Assembly: GCA_021160885.1 (NCBI GenBank)
Contig: JAGHBR010000416.1
Coordinates: 1-8,030 of the forward strand
Direction of reading: 5' to 3'
DNA from: Caldisericaceae bacterium
GTDB taxonomy: Bacteria; Calditrichota; Calditrichia; Calditrichales; Calditrichaceae
Length of the DNA: 8,030 nt
Below the pieces are notes generated by a model, which ran no database searches, was not told where the DNA came from, and saw nothing but the letters and a program-made list of their open reading frames with translations. The position numbers and the translations under genes were made by a program. Positions 1-7,504 of the stretch are shown here, in pieces; positions within the stretch are counted from its first letter, which is position 1; each line of letters starts with the position of its first letter.

Positions 1-20
1 GTTTAAGAATTTGTTTCCAT

Positions 21-49
21 TTGATTAATTGGATTTTAGTCAATAAATT
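21..49 (+). promoter_or_regulatory. weak sigma-70-like promoter candidate upstream of birA
   Basis: TTGATT at 21-26 and TAAATT at 44-49 are separated by 17 bases. Each matches four of six bases of the classical -35 and -10 hexamers. The position, about 80 bases ahead of the birA start, would suit the promoter of the whole cluster. The region is very AT-rich, so such matches arise easily by chance, and the organism's own promoter consensus is unknown. No operator-like palindrome or riboswitch fold was recognised in 1-128. Confidence 0.2.
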
Positions 50-117
50 TATTAGTTTTCAAACACTTCAGGGATGAAACAATTTAATGGTAAGGAATAA
101 CTATCAGCTAACCAGGC

Positions 118-122
118 AAGGA
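118..122 (+). promoter_or_regulatory. ribosome binding site deciding the birA start
   Basis: AAGGA lies six bases ahead of the ATG at 129, a near-ideal Shine-Dalgarno spacing. The upstream in-frame ATG at 87 has only GGGA at 71-74, twelve bases away. This is the main reason for placing the birA start at 129. Confidence 0.65.
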
Positions 123-128
123 AAAAAA

Positions 129-950
129 ATGATAAATTGTGATATTGTCCGAACCAAATTAAATACAATGATTTTAGGGCGGAATTTGTATTGCTTTCAG
201 GTCATAGATTCAACCAATAGTTATTTACTGGAATTAGCGCGGGAGGGTGCGCCTGAAGGCACAGTGGTACTGGCCGAATATCAAACGGCAGGCCGCGGGC
301 GAAAGGCTCGTAAATGGTTTGCTAAACAGGGTAAAAATTTGTTGTTAAGCATTTTGTTGCGCCCCGAGCTGGAAATTGATTACGTACAAAAGATAACGTT
401 GGCTACAGCTATTATTCTGGCAAATAGCATTGATCAGTACTTGCGCGACAATAAGTTGCCCTCTCTGGATATTCGTTTTAAGTGGCCGAACGATCTTTTG
501 ATCAACAACCGGAAATTAAGTGGCATTCTTTCAGAATCTATTTTGCACGATAAAAAGATTGTTGCTCTGGTTATCGGGATTGGCATCAATTTGAATGAAA
601 TGCCCGAAGAACGAGAAGCGGAAATCAAGGATAAAGCGATTTCTCTGAAAGAAATGATTGGCGTTGAAATTGACCGGGAGAAATTTTTATGTCAATTCCT
701 GGAAAACTTTGAAAAAGATTATGAACGATTTGAACGCACTTTGTATCGTCAGGTAATTGACGAATGGAAACAACGCTGCAGCCAGTTTGGGCAAAAGGTA
801 ATTATTGATACTCCCTTTGGCGAACAGGAAGCAATTGTCCGGGACATTGATGAATCTGGTTATTTGATTTACGAGGACAAATCCGGGCAATTACATTCAT
901 TGATAACAGGCGAAGTAATTGGTGAGCAAGAGGATGTTACTGGCATTTGA
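129..950 (+). CDS. birA: biotin--[acetyl-CoA-carboxylase] ligase, HTH-less (class I BirA)
   Basis: This enzyme activates biotin with ATP to biotinyl-5'-AMP and transfers it to the conserved lysine of biotin carboxyl carrier domains, for example in acetyl-CoA carboxylase. It acts in the cytoplasm. From ATG 129 the protein has 273 residues. Visible landmarks are IDSTN (26-30), the biotin-binding loop GRGRKARKW (55-63), KWPND (118-122), KLSGILSE (129-136) and GIGIN (150-154). An SH3-like C-terminal domain spans about 220-265. The third glycine of the E. coli GRGRRGRKW loop is alanine here (A60). The protein begins directly with the catalytic domain, so it lacks the winged-helix DNA-binding domain of E. 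coli BirA and should not act as a biotin repressor. An in-frame ATG at 87 would add 14 residues, but it has poorer ribosome-binding context and no family counterpart. The 3' end overlaps coaX by 17 bases, which suggests co-translation. Confidence 0.95.
   Translation: MINCDIVRTKLNTMILGRNLYCFQVIDSTNSYLLELAREGAPEGTVVLAEYQTAGRGRKARKWFAKQGKNLLLSILLRPELEIDYVQKITLATAIILANSIDQYLRDNKLPSLDIRFKWPNDLLINNRKLSGILSESILHDKKIVALVIGIGINLNEMPEEREAEIKDKAISLKEMIGVEIDREKFLCQFLENFEKDYERFERTLYRQVIDEWKQRCSQFGQKVIIDTPFGEQEAIVRDIDESGYLIYEDKSGQLHSLITGEVIGEQEDVTGI
921..925 (+). promoter_or_regulatory. ribosome binding site for coaX inside birA
   Basis: GGTGA within the last codons of birA matches the 3' part of the extended Shine-Dalgarno sequence and lies eight bases before the ATG at 934. 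It supports the ATG over the in-frame TTG (919) and GTG (922) further upstream. Confidence 0.4.
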
Positions 951-1722
951 TATTGGCAATACACACACTGTTGTTGGTGTATTTGAAAAGGGTAATTTAA
1001 TCAATCATTGGCGCGTTGCTTCTGAAATGGCCCGCACCGAAGATGAATTAGCCGTTTTATTACATCATTTTTTTGAACTGGAAAAGTTAAATTTTGTAGA
1101 CATTAGTGGCGTTTGTATTTCTTCTGTAGTGCCGGATTTGACTGAAATTTTTCAATATTTTTCACGCAGGTATTTAAATTTCGATCCTTTAATTATCGAT
1201 GCTTCTGTCGATTTGGGTATGCAGATTTTGTACAAAAATCCGGCGGCTGTCGGCGCCGATCGGTTGTGTAATGCCGTGGCCTGCATTCAAAAATATGGAA
1301 AACCCAGCATTGTAATAGATTTTGGAACGGCTACCACTATTGATTGCATTGATGCCGATGGCAACTATCAGGGGGGAATTATTTCTCCGGGTATTGTTAC
1401 TTCCATTGAGGCCCTGCACTTAAAGGCAGCCAAATTACCAAGAGTGAATTTCGAGTTTCCCGAAAAAATCATCGGGCAAACCACCGAAGAGAGTATTCAA
1501 AGCGGCATCTTTTGGGGCAGCGTATTTTTAATCGAAGGGCTGGTTAAAAAATTGAAAGAACTTCTGGGACAGCAAGCAGTTGTTGTGGCCACAGGCGGCC
1601 TGGCCTCTAAAATCGTTGCTTACACATCGGTAATCGATTATGTAGATCATTACCTGAACCTTGAAGGCATGTATTTGATTTACCAAAGAAACCATGTAAA
1701 TGCCCGGCCAAATAATTTTTAG
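934..1722 (+). CDS. coaX: type III pantothenate kinase (CoaX)
   Basis: CoaX phosphorylates pantothenate with ATP to 4'-phosphopantothenate, the first step of coenzyme A synthesis, in the cytoplasm. The type III enzymes belong to the ASKHA acetate-kinase/Hsp70/actin fold. They are known for needing a monovalent cation and for not being feedback-inhibited by CoA. The 262-residue product shows the phosphate-binding DIGNT motif (6-10), GADR (107-110, with the catalytic-type Asp109), IDFGTATTID (128-137), GGIISPG (147-153) and ATGG (219-222). The length is typical of the family. The ATG at 934 gives the usual family start, with DIGNT beginning at residue 6. In-frame TTG (919) and GTG (922) would add five or four residues and are less likely. 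The gene overlaps the 3' end of birA by 17 bases. The birA-coaX pairing is common in bacteria with this CoaX type. Confidence 0.96.
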   Translation: MLLAFDIGNTHTVVGVFEKGNLINHWRVASEMARTEDELAVLLHHFFELEKLNFVDISGVCISSVVPDLTEIFQYFSRRYLNFDPLIIDASVDLGMQILYKNPAAVGADRLCNAVACIQKYGKPSIVIDFGTATTIDCIDADGNYQGGIISPGIVTSIEALHLKAAKLPRVNFEFPEKIIGQTTEESIQSGIFWGSVFLIEGLVKKLKELLGQQAVVVATGGLASKIVAYTSVIDYVDHYLNLEGMYLIYQRNHVNARPNNF

Positions 1723-1754
1723 AATGCGCAAGATTAATAAGCAAGATCATTTTT

Positions 1755-1760
1755 AAAAGG
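1755..1760 (+). promoter_or_regulatory. ribosome binding site for the sensor kinase
   Basis: AAAAGG sits seven bases before the ATG at 1768, in the 45-base gap after coaX. The gap holds no hairpin with a T-run, so read-through from coaX is expected. Confidence 0.5.
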
Positions 1761-1767
1761 TATTCAG

Positions 1768-4700
1768 ATGAGCGGAAGAAAAAAGATTTTAATAGTGCAT
1801 CGTAATAATATTATTCAGGAACGAATTGGCCGCTATTTAAAAGAAGTTGGCTATTCGGTCATAATTCCGCCTAATACCGATGATGTGTTCAGCCTGACCG
1901 AGTCGATGAAGCCCGATTTGATTTTGTGGGGTGCAGCGTTAACTGCCTCTGCCAAAAACATTATTAAAAAAATCCGCTCCTTAAAAGCGGGCCGCCTGAT
2001 TTCCATTATCGTGATGATTCCGGATGTAGAATTATTCGAACGGTTAGAAATAAAAAAATTGGGAATTGATGATACCATTGAACTGACGCCTAATCTGAGC
2101 GAATTAAAAATTAAAATCCAGATCCATCTTGAATTACGCGATCGCATTCTGAGTTATGAACGAAAAATGTGGGATTTGCAGAAAATTGTTGAATTACAAT
2201 ATTCAATCCTCAATACCAATGACGTTTACCAATTAGGAGAAGCGGTTAATAATTTTATCCAATTGGTAGTTGAACCCGATTTTCTAATCCATTTTATTTA
2301 TGATAACAAGAAAAAAGATTATGAATTTAGCGCCGTTCTTTCCAAATATCGTTTAGGCACAAAACTTAAAAATGAAATTTTAAACGTTCCTTTCTGGCAA
2401 CAATATTTTATTACCCATCCAAACCTTAAAGCCGAAATTGTAAATGATAAATATATTCTGGATTTTCTTTCTACCATCGGGGTTCATGGTAAAACTTTTT
2501 TCCAATTTCCGTTACGGTTTAACAGCCAGCTTTTTGGATTGATTTTATTGGGTTTTAATAATGAAGTTTCGCTTTCCAAAGATCGCTTAAATGAGCTTTT
2601 GTTTGTTTCCAATGTCGAAAAACGACGCGTATCGGAAGTTTTGAAAGGCGAAACTCCGCTTGAACGGCATGACGATACTTCGGGAATTCGTTATTTATTT
2701 AAACGCATGAATGAAGACAAGGTTGCCAGGCATCTGAATCAGCAATTGCTTGAGCAACTTAATGCAGATATCAGCATTTTCTTTAATTTTCATGAAGGCT
2801 TTCGCTTTTTGTACCCGCAATACTTTTTTCAACCAAATGGCAATGAGTTAAGTTTTCAGCAGGAAAAACCGCCTATCATTTTGCTAAAAGACTATCCGAC
2901 CATTGAAAAATTTTTGGAATCCGATGTTTCCAGTTTTGTATTGAATTTCGATCAGCCTGAAATTGCCGATGTAAAGAATATTTTAAAAACCATTACCGGC
3001 AAGGAGTACCATCAGGGTATTCTGTACAACTTGCGAATTGGTAGTGAGAAAAAAGGCCTGATGATTGTTGCTTCTGAAAAAGCAGAACAACAATTTACGC
3101 CGGATCAGATCATGGAAACAGAAGAACTGATTTCTAATGCCACGGCAGTTCTGGAAGAGAGTCGCGTGGTTAAACAGGCGCAAAAAACGTTGAAACAGTT
3201 AGATCGGATTTTTGAATTAGGTAAAGAATTAACGCTGGAAAGCGATATCAACGAACTGTTAAACAAAATTGCCACCGCCATCCGTCGCACACTGGGCTGG
3301 AATATTGTTATTCTCGATCAAATAAATCCATATTCCAATCAGATAGAAAATGTTTGTTACTACGGAATTACCCAGGCTTCTTACGAAAAAATCAAAAACA
3401 ATAAAAGCAACGGCTTTTTTATTAATTTAATCAACAAATCTTTCAGAATCAGCCATTCATATTTTTATGACAATCAGTTAAGCAAAGAGAATATTACCCC
3501 GGAAGACCAGCTGCAATTTCAGCTTTCTATCGGTCGTGAATGGAGTGATGATGACTGGTTAATTATTCCCATTCGTAGTAAAGGCCGGCAGTTGGGTTAC
3601 TTTGCGGTTAATGATCCGGTAGATCGCGTACGGCCCACCGAAGATAAGGTACGCAGTCTGGAATATTTTGCCAATCAGGCGGCCGTTGTCCTGGAAAATG
3701 CCAAGCTTTACCTCGATTTAAAAAACTCTGAAGAAAAATACCGTTTATTGGCTGAAACCATGACTATGGGACTGGTTACCTGTGATTTTAAAGGAAATAT
3801 CGTTTATATCAACCAGAGCCTGGTTACCATGTTAAAATACAATGATCAGAATGCATTGTTGAATCAAAGTTTCTACGATCTTTGTTCGCTTAAAACCCGT
3901 GCCGAGTTCGAAAACCAGATTGTCAAACTGGCCCGTAAAGATATGTCGCCAAAGGCACTGGAAAAACTTTCCAAAGATGGTATTGAAATTGAATTGATGA
4001 GTAACGATAATGAATATATCCCATTTAAAATCTATTTAACGCCTTATTACGAAAATGTAAAAAAGGCCGGCTTTATCGGCGTACTGGCCGATTTAAGACC
4101 GCAGCGCCGACTTGAACAATTAAAGGCCGATTTCAATTCCATGATCGTCCATGATCTGCGTTCTCCTTTGAACATTATTCAAGGTTACATCGACATTGTC
4201 CGTAATCAGGTGGTGGGCAATATTTCTTCGGAACAGGCAGAGTTGCTGTCAATTGCCAAGGAAAATGTGGATAAAGTATTAAAATTAATCGACAATTTCA
4301 TGATTGCTTCCAAATTAGAAGCGGGCCGCTTTGAACTAAACATTGAAATTAATTCGATTAATGCCTTAATTGAAACCGTTTTTAAACATTACCAGATTTT
4401 GGCGCGCGAAAAGAATATTAAAATGGAATTAGATCTGGACGACAACATTTCCTTTTTACAGTTCGACCGCTTAAGGATTGAACAGGTGCTAAACAATTAT
4501 TTAAGCAATGCCATTAAATTTACGCCTTCCGGCGGGCGGGTTAAAGTGTCCAGTCGATTGGTTAAAGAAAAAAATGAGCTTACCGACGAAGAGATGATGG
4601 CCGTTCATGTGGCTGTTCAGGACACAGGCGTAGGCATTCCTCCCGAGGAGCAGGAAAAAGTCTTTAATAAATATGAACAAACCGAAGCCGGTAAAGATGC

Positions 4701-4842
4701 CTCGTTAAAAGGAACCGGTTTGGGATTGGCCATCAGTAAGGAAATTATCTCTTTACACAATGGCAAGGTCTGGTTAGAAAGTGAACCAGGGAAGGGCAGT
4801 ACGTTCTACTTTAGTTTACCAATCATTCCAGTTAAAATTTAA
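1768..4842 (+). CDS. cytoplasmic sensor histidine kinase: degenerate receiver, three GAF-like segments, PAS, HisKA, HATPase_c
   Basis: This 1024-residue kinase has no signal peptide or membrane segment, so it should sense a cytoplasmic cue. Domains in order are: a receiver-like fold at about 5-125; GAF-like segments at about 138-290 and 320-465, both weak and inferred from their helix and sheet pattern; a clearer GAF at about 478-645; PAS at about 654-780, opening with EEKYRLLAE; HisKA at about 785-853; and HATPase_c at about 895-1018. The catalytic core looks intact. His795 lies in VHDLRSPLN, the N box has N909 and N914 (NNYLSNAIKFTP), G1 is DTGVGIP (952-958) and G2 is GTGLGLAIS (982-990). 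Autophosphorylation on His795 is therefore expected. The receiver-like domain lacks the acidic pair (H11, R12), the phospho-acceptor Asp (G55) and the conserved Lys (T107), so it should not accept phosphate. No response regulator is encoded in the window, so the partner and signal are unknown. It lies 45 bases after coaX and 7 before mutS. Confidence 0.93.
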   Translation: MSGRKKILIVHRNNIIQERIGRYLKEVGYSVIIPPNTDDVFSLTESMKPDLILWGAALTASAKNIIKKIRSLKAGRLISIIVMIPDVELFERLEIKKLGIDDTIELTPNLSELKIKIQIHLELRDRILSYERKMWDLQKIVELQYSILNTNDVYQLGEAVNNFIQLVVEPDFLIHFIYDNKKKDYEFSAVLSKYRLGTKLKNEILNVPFWQQYFITHPNLKAEIVNDKYILDFLSTIGVHGKTFFQFPLRFNSQLFGLILLGFNNEVSLSKDRLNELLFVSNVEKRRVSEVLKGETPLERHDDTSGIRYLFKRMNEDKVARHLNQQLLEQLNADISIFFNFHEGFRFLYPQYFFQPNGNELSFQQEKPPIILLKDYPTIEKFLESDVSSFVLNFDQPEIADVKNILKTITGKEYHQGILYNLRIGSEKKGLMIVASEKAEQQFTPDQIMETEELISNATAVLEESRVVKQAQKTLKQLDRIFELGKELTLESDINELLNKIATAIRRTLGWNIVILDQINPYSNQIENVCYYGITQASYEKIKNNKSNGFFINLINKSFRISHSYFYDNQLSKENITPEDQLQFQLSIGREWSDDDWLIIPIRSKGRQLGYFAVNDPVDRVRPTEDKVRSLEYFANQAAVVLENAKLYLDLKNSEEKYRLLAETMTMGLVTCDFKGNIVYINQSLVTMLKYNDQNALLNQSFYDLCSLKTRAEFENQIVKLARKDMSPKALEKLSKDGIEIELMSNDNEYIPFKIYLTPYYENVKKAGFIGVLADLRPQRRLEQLKADFNSMIVHDLRSPLNIIQGYIDIVRNQVVGNISSEQAELLSIAKENVDKVLKLIDNFMIASKLEAGRFELNIEINSINALIETVFKHYQILAREKNIKMELDLDDNISFLQFDRLRIEQVLNNYLSNAIKFTPSGGRVKVSSRLVKEKNELTDEEMMAVHVAVQDTGVGIPPEEQEKVFNKYEQTEAGKDASLKGTGLGLAISKEIISLHNGKVWLESEPGKGSTFYFSLPIIPVKI

Positions 4843-4849
4843 TAGAAAT

Positions 4850-7504
4850 ATGGCAAAGGGTAAAAAGAAAAAAGAAAATAAAACCACCCCTTTAATGGAG
4901 CAATACCTGCGCATTAAAGCGGACTACAAAGATGTGCTTTTGCTTTACCGCATGGGCGATTTTTACGAAACGTTTTACGAAGATGCTAAATTACTGGCAA
5001 AAACCCTGGGTATTGCTTTAACCAAACGTGCCCACGGTAAAGCGGCTGATGTTCCGCTGGCTGGTTTTCCTTACCACGCATTAGACAATCATTTGCCCAA
5101 ATTGCTTAACGCCGGTCTGCGAGTCGCTATTTGTGAGCAGGTAGAAGACCCGAAAACGGCCAAAGGCGTGGTTAAAAGGGAAGTGGTAGAAATTGCCTCC
5201 CCCGGGGTTACTCTTTCCGAAAAGTTATTGGACAGTCGTTCCAACAATTTTTTGGTTTCCGTTCATCTGGAAGAAGAACTCTGTGGCATGGCCATTGCCG
5301 ACGTTTCCACCGGCAATTTTCAAGTGGCCGAATTTCCGAAGAAAAATTTACTCGAACATCTGATTCGCTACCAGCCGCGTGAAATCCTGGTTGCTGCCAA
5401 CCAATTTGAAAATATTCAACGCTTAATTACCAATCATTTAAACGCCCTGGTCACCAAACGCGATGATTGGCTGTTCGATCGAAGTTACATGTACGAGCAG
5501 CTGCTCCAGCATTTTAAAACCCATTCCTTAAAAGGATTCGGCATCGAAGATATGGATGCCGGAGTGATCGCCGCCGGCGTGCTCATTCATTATTTACAAG
5601 AAAATTACAAAACGCGTCTGGAACATTTCATCCATTTGCAACGGATCAATCTTTCCAGCTATATGGTGTTAGACGAGAGCACACGGCGCAATCTGGAAAT
5701 CGCACAATCAATGTCCGGCGCCGGTTCCAGAAACACGCTTTTACAGATCATCGATTTTACCATCACGCCCATGGGTGCACGGTTGTTTAAACAATGGATT
5801 CAGCAACCTTTGCTGGACAAAGAACAGATCAACCATCGGCTGGACGTGGTCAACGAACTGTACGAATCCTCCGAATTGCGTCAGGCTATCAACGAAGAGT
5901 TGAAACAATTTTTTGATACCGAGCGGCTGTTGGGCAAAATTGTGACAAACAGGGCCAATGCGCGGGATGTTCAGAATCTTAGCTCATCTTTAAAACAGAT
6001 TGGGCCCATTAAGTCGATTATTGAAAATTCTGCTTGCCCGGCTTTAAAAGAGCATTTTGATTCGTTTACCATTTTAGATCAACTAACGGAAAAGATTGAC
6101 CAGGCCATCGTGGAAAATCCGCCGATTACCATGCAGGAAGGAGGCATCATAAAGCCCGGCTACAATCAGGAATTGGATGAATTGCGCGAAATTTCCGAAC
6201 ATGGCAAGGACTGGCTGCTTGAATATCAGGAAGCAGAACGTAAACGCACTGGCATTCCTACTCTTAAAGTAAGTTACAACAAAGTTTTTGGCTATTATAT
6301 TGAAGTCACCAATGTACACAAAGAAAAAATTCCGCCGGAATATGTACGCAAGCAAACCCTGGTTAACGCCGAACGTTACATTACGCAGGAGCTTAAAGAG
6401 TGGGAAGATAAAATTTTAGGCGCTGAAGAAAAAATCAACGAACTTGAATATCGTCTTTTTCAAGAAATCAGAGAAGAAATCGGTCGTTACATTGAACCTA
6501 TTCAACGAAACAGTAAATTAATTGCCGAATTAGACTGTTTTCTTAGTTTCGCCGTGGCGGCCATCGAAAATAATTACGTGCGCCCGGAGATCAATGATAG
6601 CCAGGTGCTCGAAATTCGGGAAGGTCGCCATCCTGTGGTAGAAAAGACTTTACCGCCGGGTGAAGATTTTATTGCTAATGACGCCTTTCTTGATCCGGAA
6701 AGAGAACAAATCTGGATCATCACCGGACCCAATATGGCCGGTAAATCTACCTTTTTACGGCAGGTTGGGCTGATTGTATTAATGGCTCAGATCGGTTCTT
6801 TTGTGCCGGCTAAAATGGCCCGCATTGGTATTGTCGATCGGATTTTTACCAGGGTTGGGGCTTCAGACAATTTAGCCTCAGGCGAAAGTACCTTTTTGGT
6901 GGAGATGAACGAAACGGCCAATATTTTGAACAACGCCACGCCGCGCAGTCTGATTTTGTTAGACGAAATTGGCCGGGGCACGAGTACTTTTGACGGGCTG
7001 TCCATTGCCTGGGCTGTTGCGGAATATATTTACCGCGAACCACGCCTGCGATGTAAAACCCTGTTTGCCACCCATTACCATGAATTAACAGAGTTGGCTC
7101 TGCTTTATCCGCGCATCAAAAATTACAACGTTGCTGTGGAAGAATGGAAAGATCAGGTGGTGTTTTTAAGGAAGATTGTACCGGGAGGCTCTGATAATTC
7201 CTACGGAATTTACGTAGCGCAGATGGCCGGTTTACCGGCGCCCCTCATTGCCCGCGCAAAAGAGATTTTAACAAACCTGGAAGCTAATGAACTTTCTCCC
7301 ACTACCAAAAAACCACGGCTGGCCATGCGCCGCTCGGGCAGAACATACGATTCTAATCAGCTAAGCCTGTTTGATATGCTGGAGAAAAAAGAACAGAAAA
7401 AGGACGAAAAGGTTAAAAAAGAACTGCAAAAAGTCGATGTCAATAATTTAACACCGCTACAGGCTTTGCAAAAATTGGATGAACTTAAGAAGTTGATTGA
7501 ATGA
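4850..7504 (+). CDS. mutS: DNA mismatch repair protein MutS
   Basis: MutS binds base mismatches and small loops and, on ATP binding, becomes a sliding clamp that recruits MutL to start strand-specific repair. The 884-residue product is full length for the MutS1 family. It has the mismatch-reading Phe-x-Glu motif in GDFYETF (F38, E40), a central core and lever region, and the ATPase: Walker A GPNMAGKST (626-634), SDNLASGEST (672-681), Walker B LILLDEIGRG (701-710; D705, E706) and the THYHE switch (741-745). Near the C-terminus QLSLF (837-841) matches the consensus beta-clamp binding pentapeptide, and a conserved LTPLQAL stretch (867-873) follows. A Lys/Glu-rich linker spans about 845-862. The ATG at 4850 gives the usual family N-terminus. 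A GTG at 4781 would add 23 unrelated residues within the kinase gene. No good Shine-Dalgarno precedes 4850, so translation may be coupled to the kinase stop seven bases upstream. The stop overlaps the next gene's ATG. Confidence 0.98.
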   Translation: MAKGKKKKENKTTPLMEQYLRIKADYKDVLLLYRMGDFYETFYEDAKLLAKTLGIALTKRAHGKAADVPLAGFPYHALDNHLPKLLNAGLRVAICEQVEDPKTAKGVVKREVVEIASPGVTLSEKLLDSRSNNFLVSVHLEEELCGMAIADVSTGNFQVAEFPKKNLLEHLIRYQPREILVAANQFENIQRLITNHLNALVTKRDDWLFDRSYMYEQLLQHFKTHSLKGFGIEDMDAGVIAAGVLIHYLQENYKTRLEHFIHLQRINLSSYMVLDESTRRNLEIAQSMSGAGSRNTLLQIIDFTITPMGARLFKQWIQQPLLDKEQINHRLDVVNELYESSELRQAINEELKQFFDTERLLGKIVTNRANARDVQNLSSSLKQIGPIKSIIENSACPALKEHFDSFTILDQLTEKIDQAIVENPPITMQEGGIIKPGYNQELDELREISEHGKDWLLEYQEAERKRTGIPTLKVSYNKVFGYYIEVTNVHKEKIPPEYVRKQTLVNAERYITQELKEWEDKILGAEEKINELEYRLFQEIREEIGRYIEPIQRNSKLIAELDCFLSFAVAAIENNYVRPEINDSQVLEIREGRHPVVEKTLPPGEDFIANDAFLDPEREQIWIITGPNMAGKSTFLRQVGLIVLMAQIGSFVPAKMARIGIVDRIFTRVGASDNLASGESTFLVEMNETANILNNATPRSLILLDEIGRGTSTFDGLSIAWAVAEYIYREPRLRCKTLFATHYHELTELALLYPRIKNYNVAVEEWKDQVVFLRKIVPGGSDNSYGIYVAQMAGLPAPLIARAKEILTNLEANELSPTTKKPRLAMRRSGRTYDSNQLSLFDMLEKKEQKKDEKVKKELQKVDVNNLTPLQALQKLDELKKLIE
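7358..7372 (+). other. beta-clamp binding motif of MutS
   Basis: These codons encode QLSLF, matching the bacterial sliding-clamp binding consensus QL(S/D)LF. In known MutS proteins a comparable motif sits near the C-terminus, after the ATPase domain, and ties repair to the replication fork. The position here is equivalent. Confidence 0.7.

Noticed and set aside
3..77. Open frame from the left edge to a TGA at 75-77 that could be the tail of an upstream gene.
   Set aside because: Only 24 codons, hydrophobic and unrecognisable. The other two frames stop early, so this is not enough to call a gene.
74..100. Eight-codon open frame (ATG 74 to TAA 98-100) ahead of birA, as a possible leader peptide.
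   Set aside because: It has no spaced Shine-Dalgarno and no codon pattern suggesting attenuation (no runs of regulatory codons). It probably arises by chance in AT-rich sequence.
1723..1767. The gap between coaX and the kinase as a site for a terminator or new promoter.
   Set aside because: It is only 45 bases, with no stem-loop and no paired -35/-10-like elements. A ribosome binding site is all that can be supported.
1851..3290. Minus-strand open frames of 60-98 codons opposite the sensor kinase.
   Set aside because: The kinase frame is continuous with identifiable domains throughout. The antisense frames show no family features.
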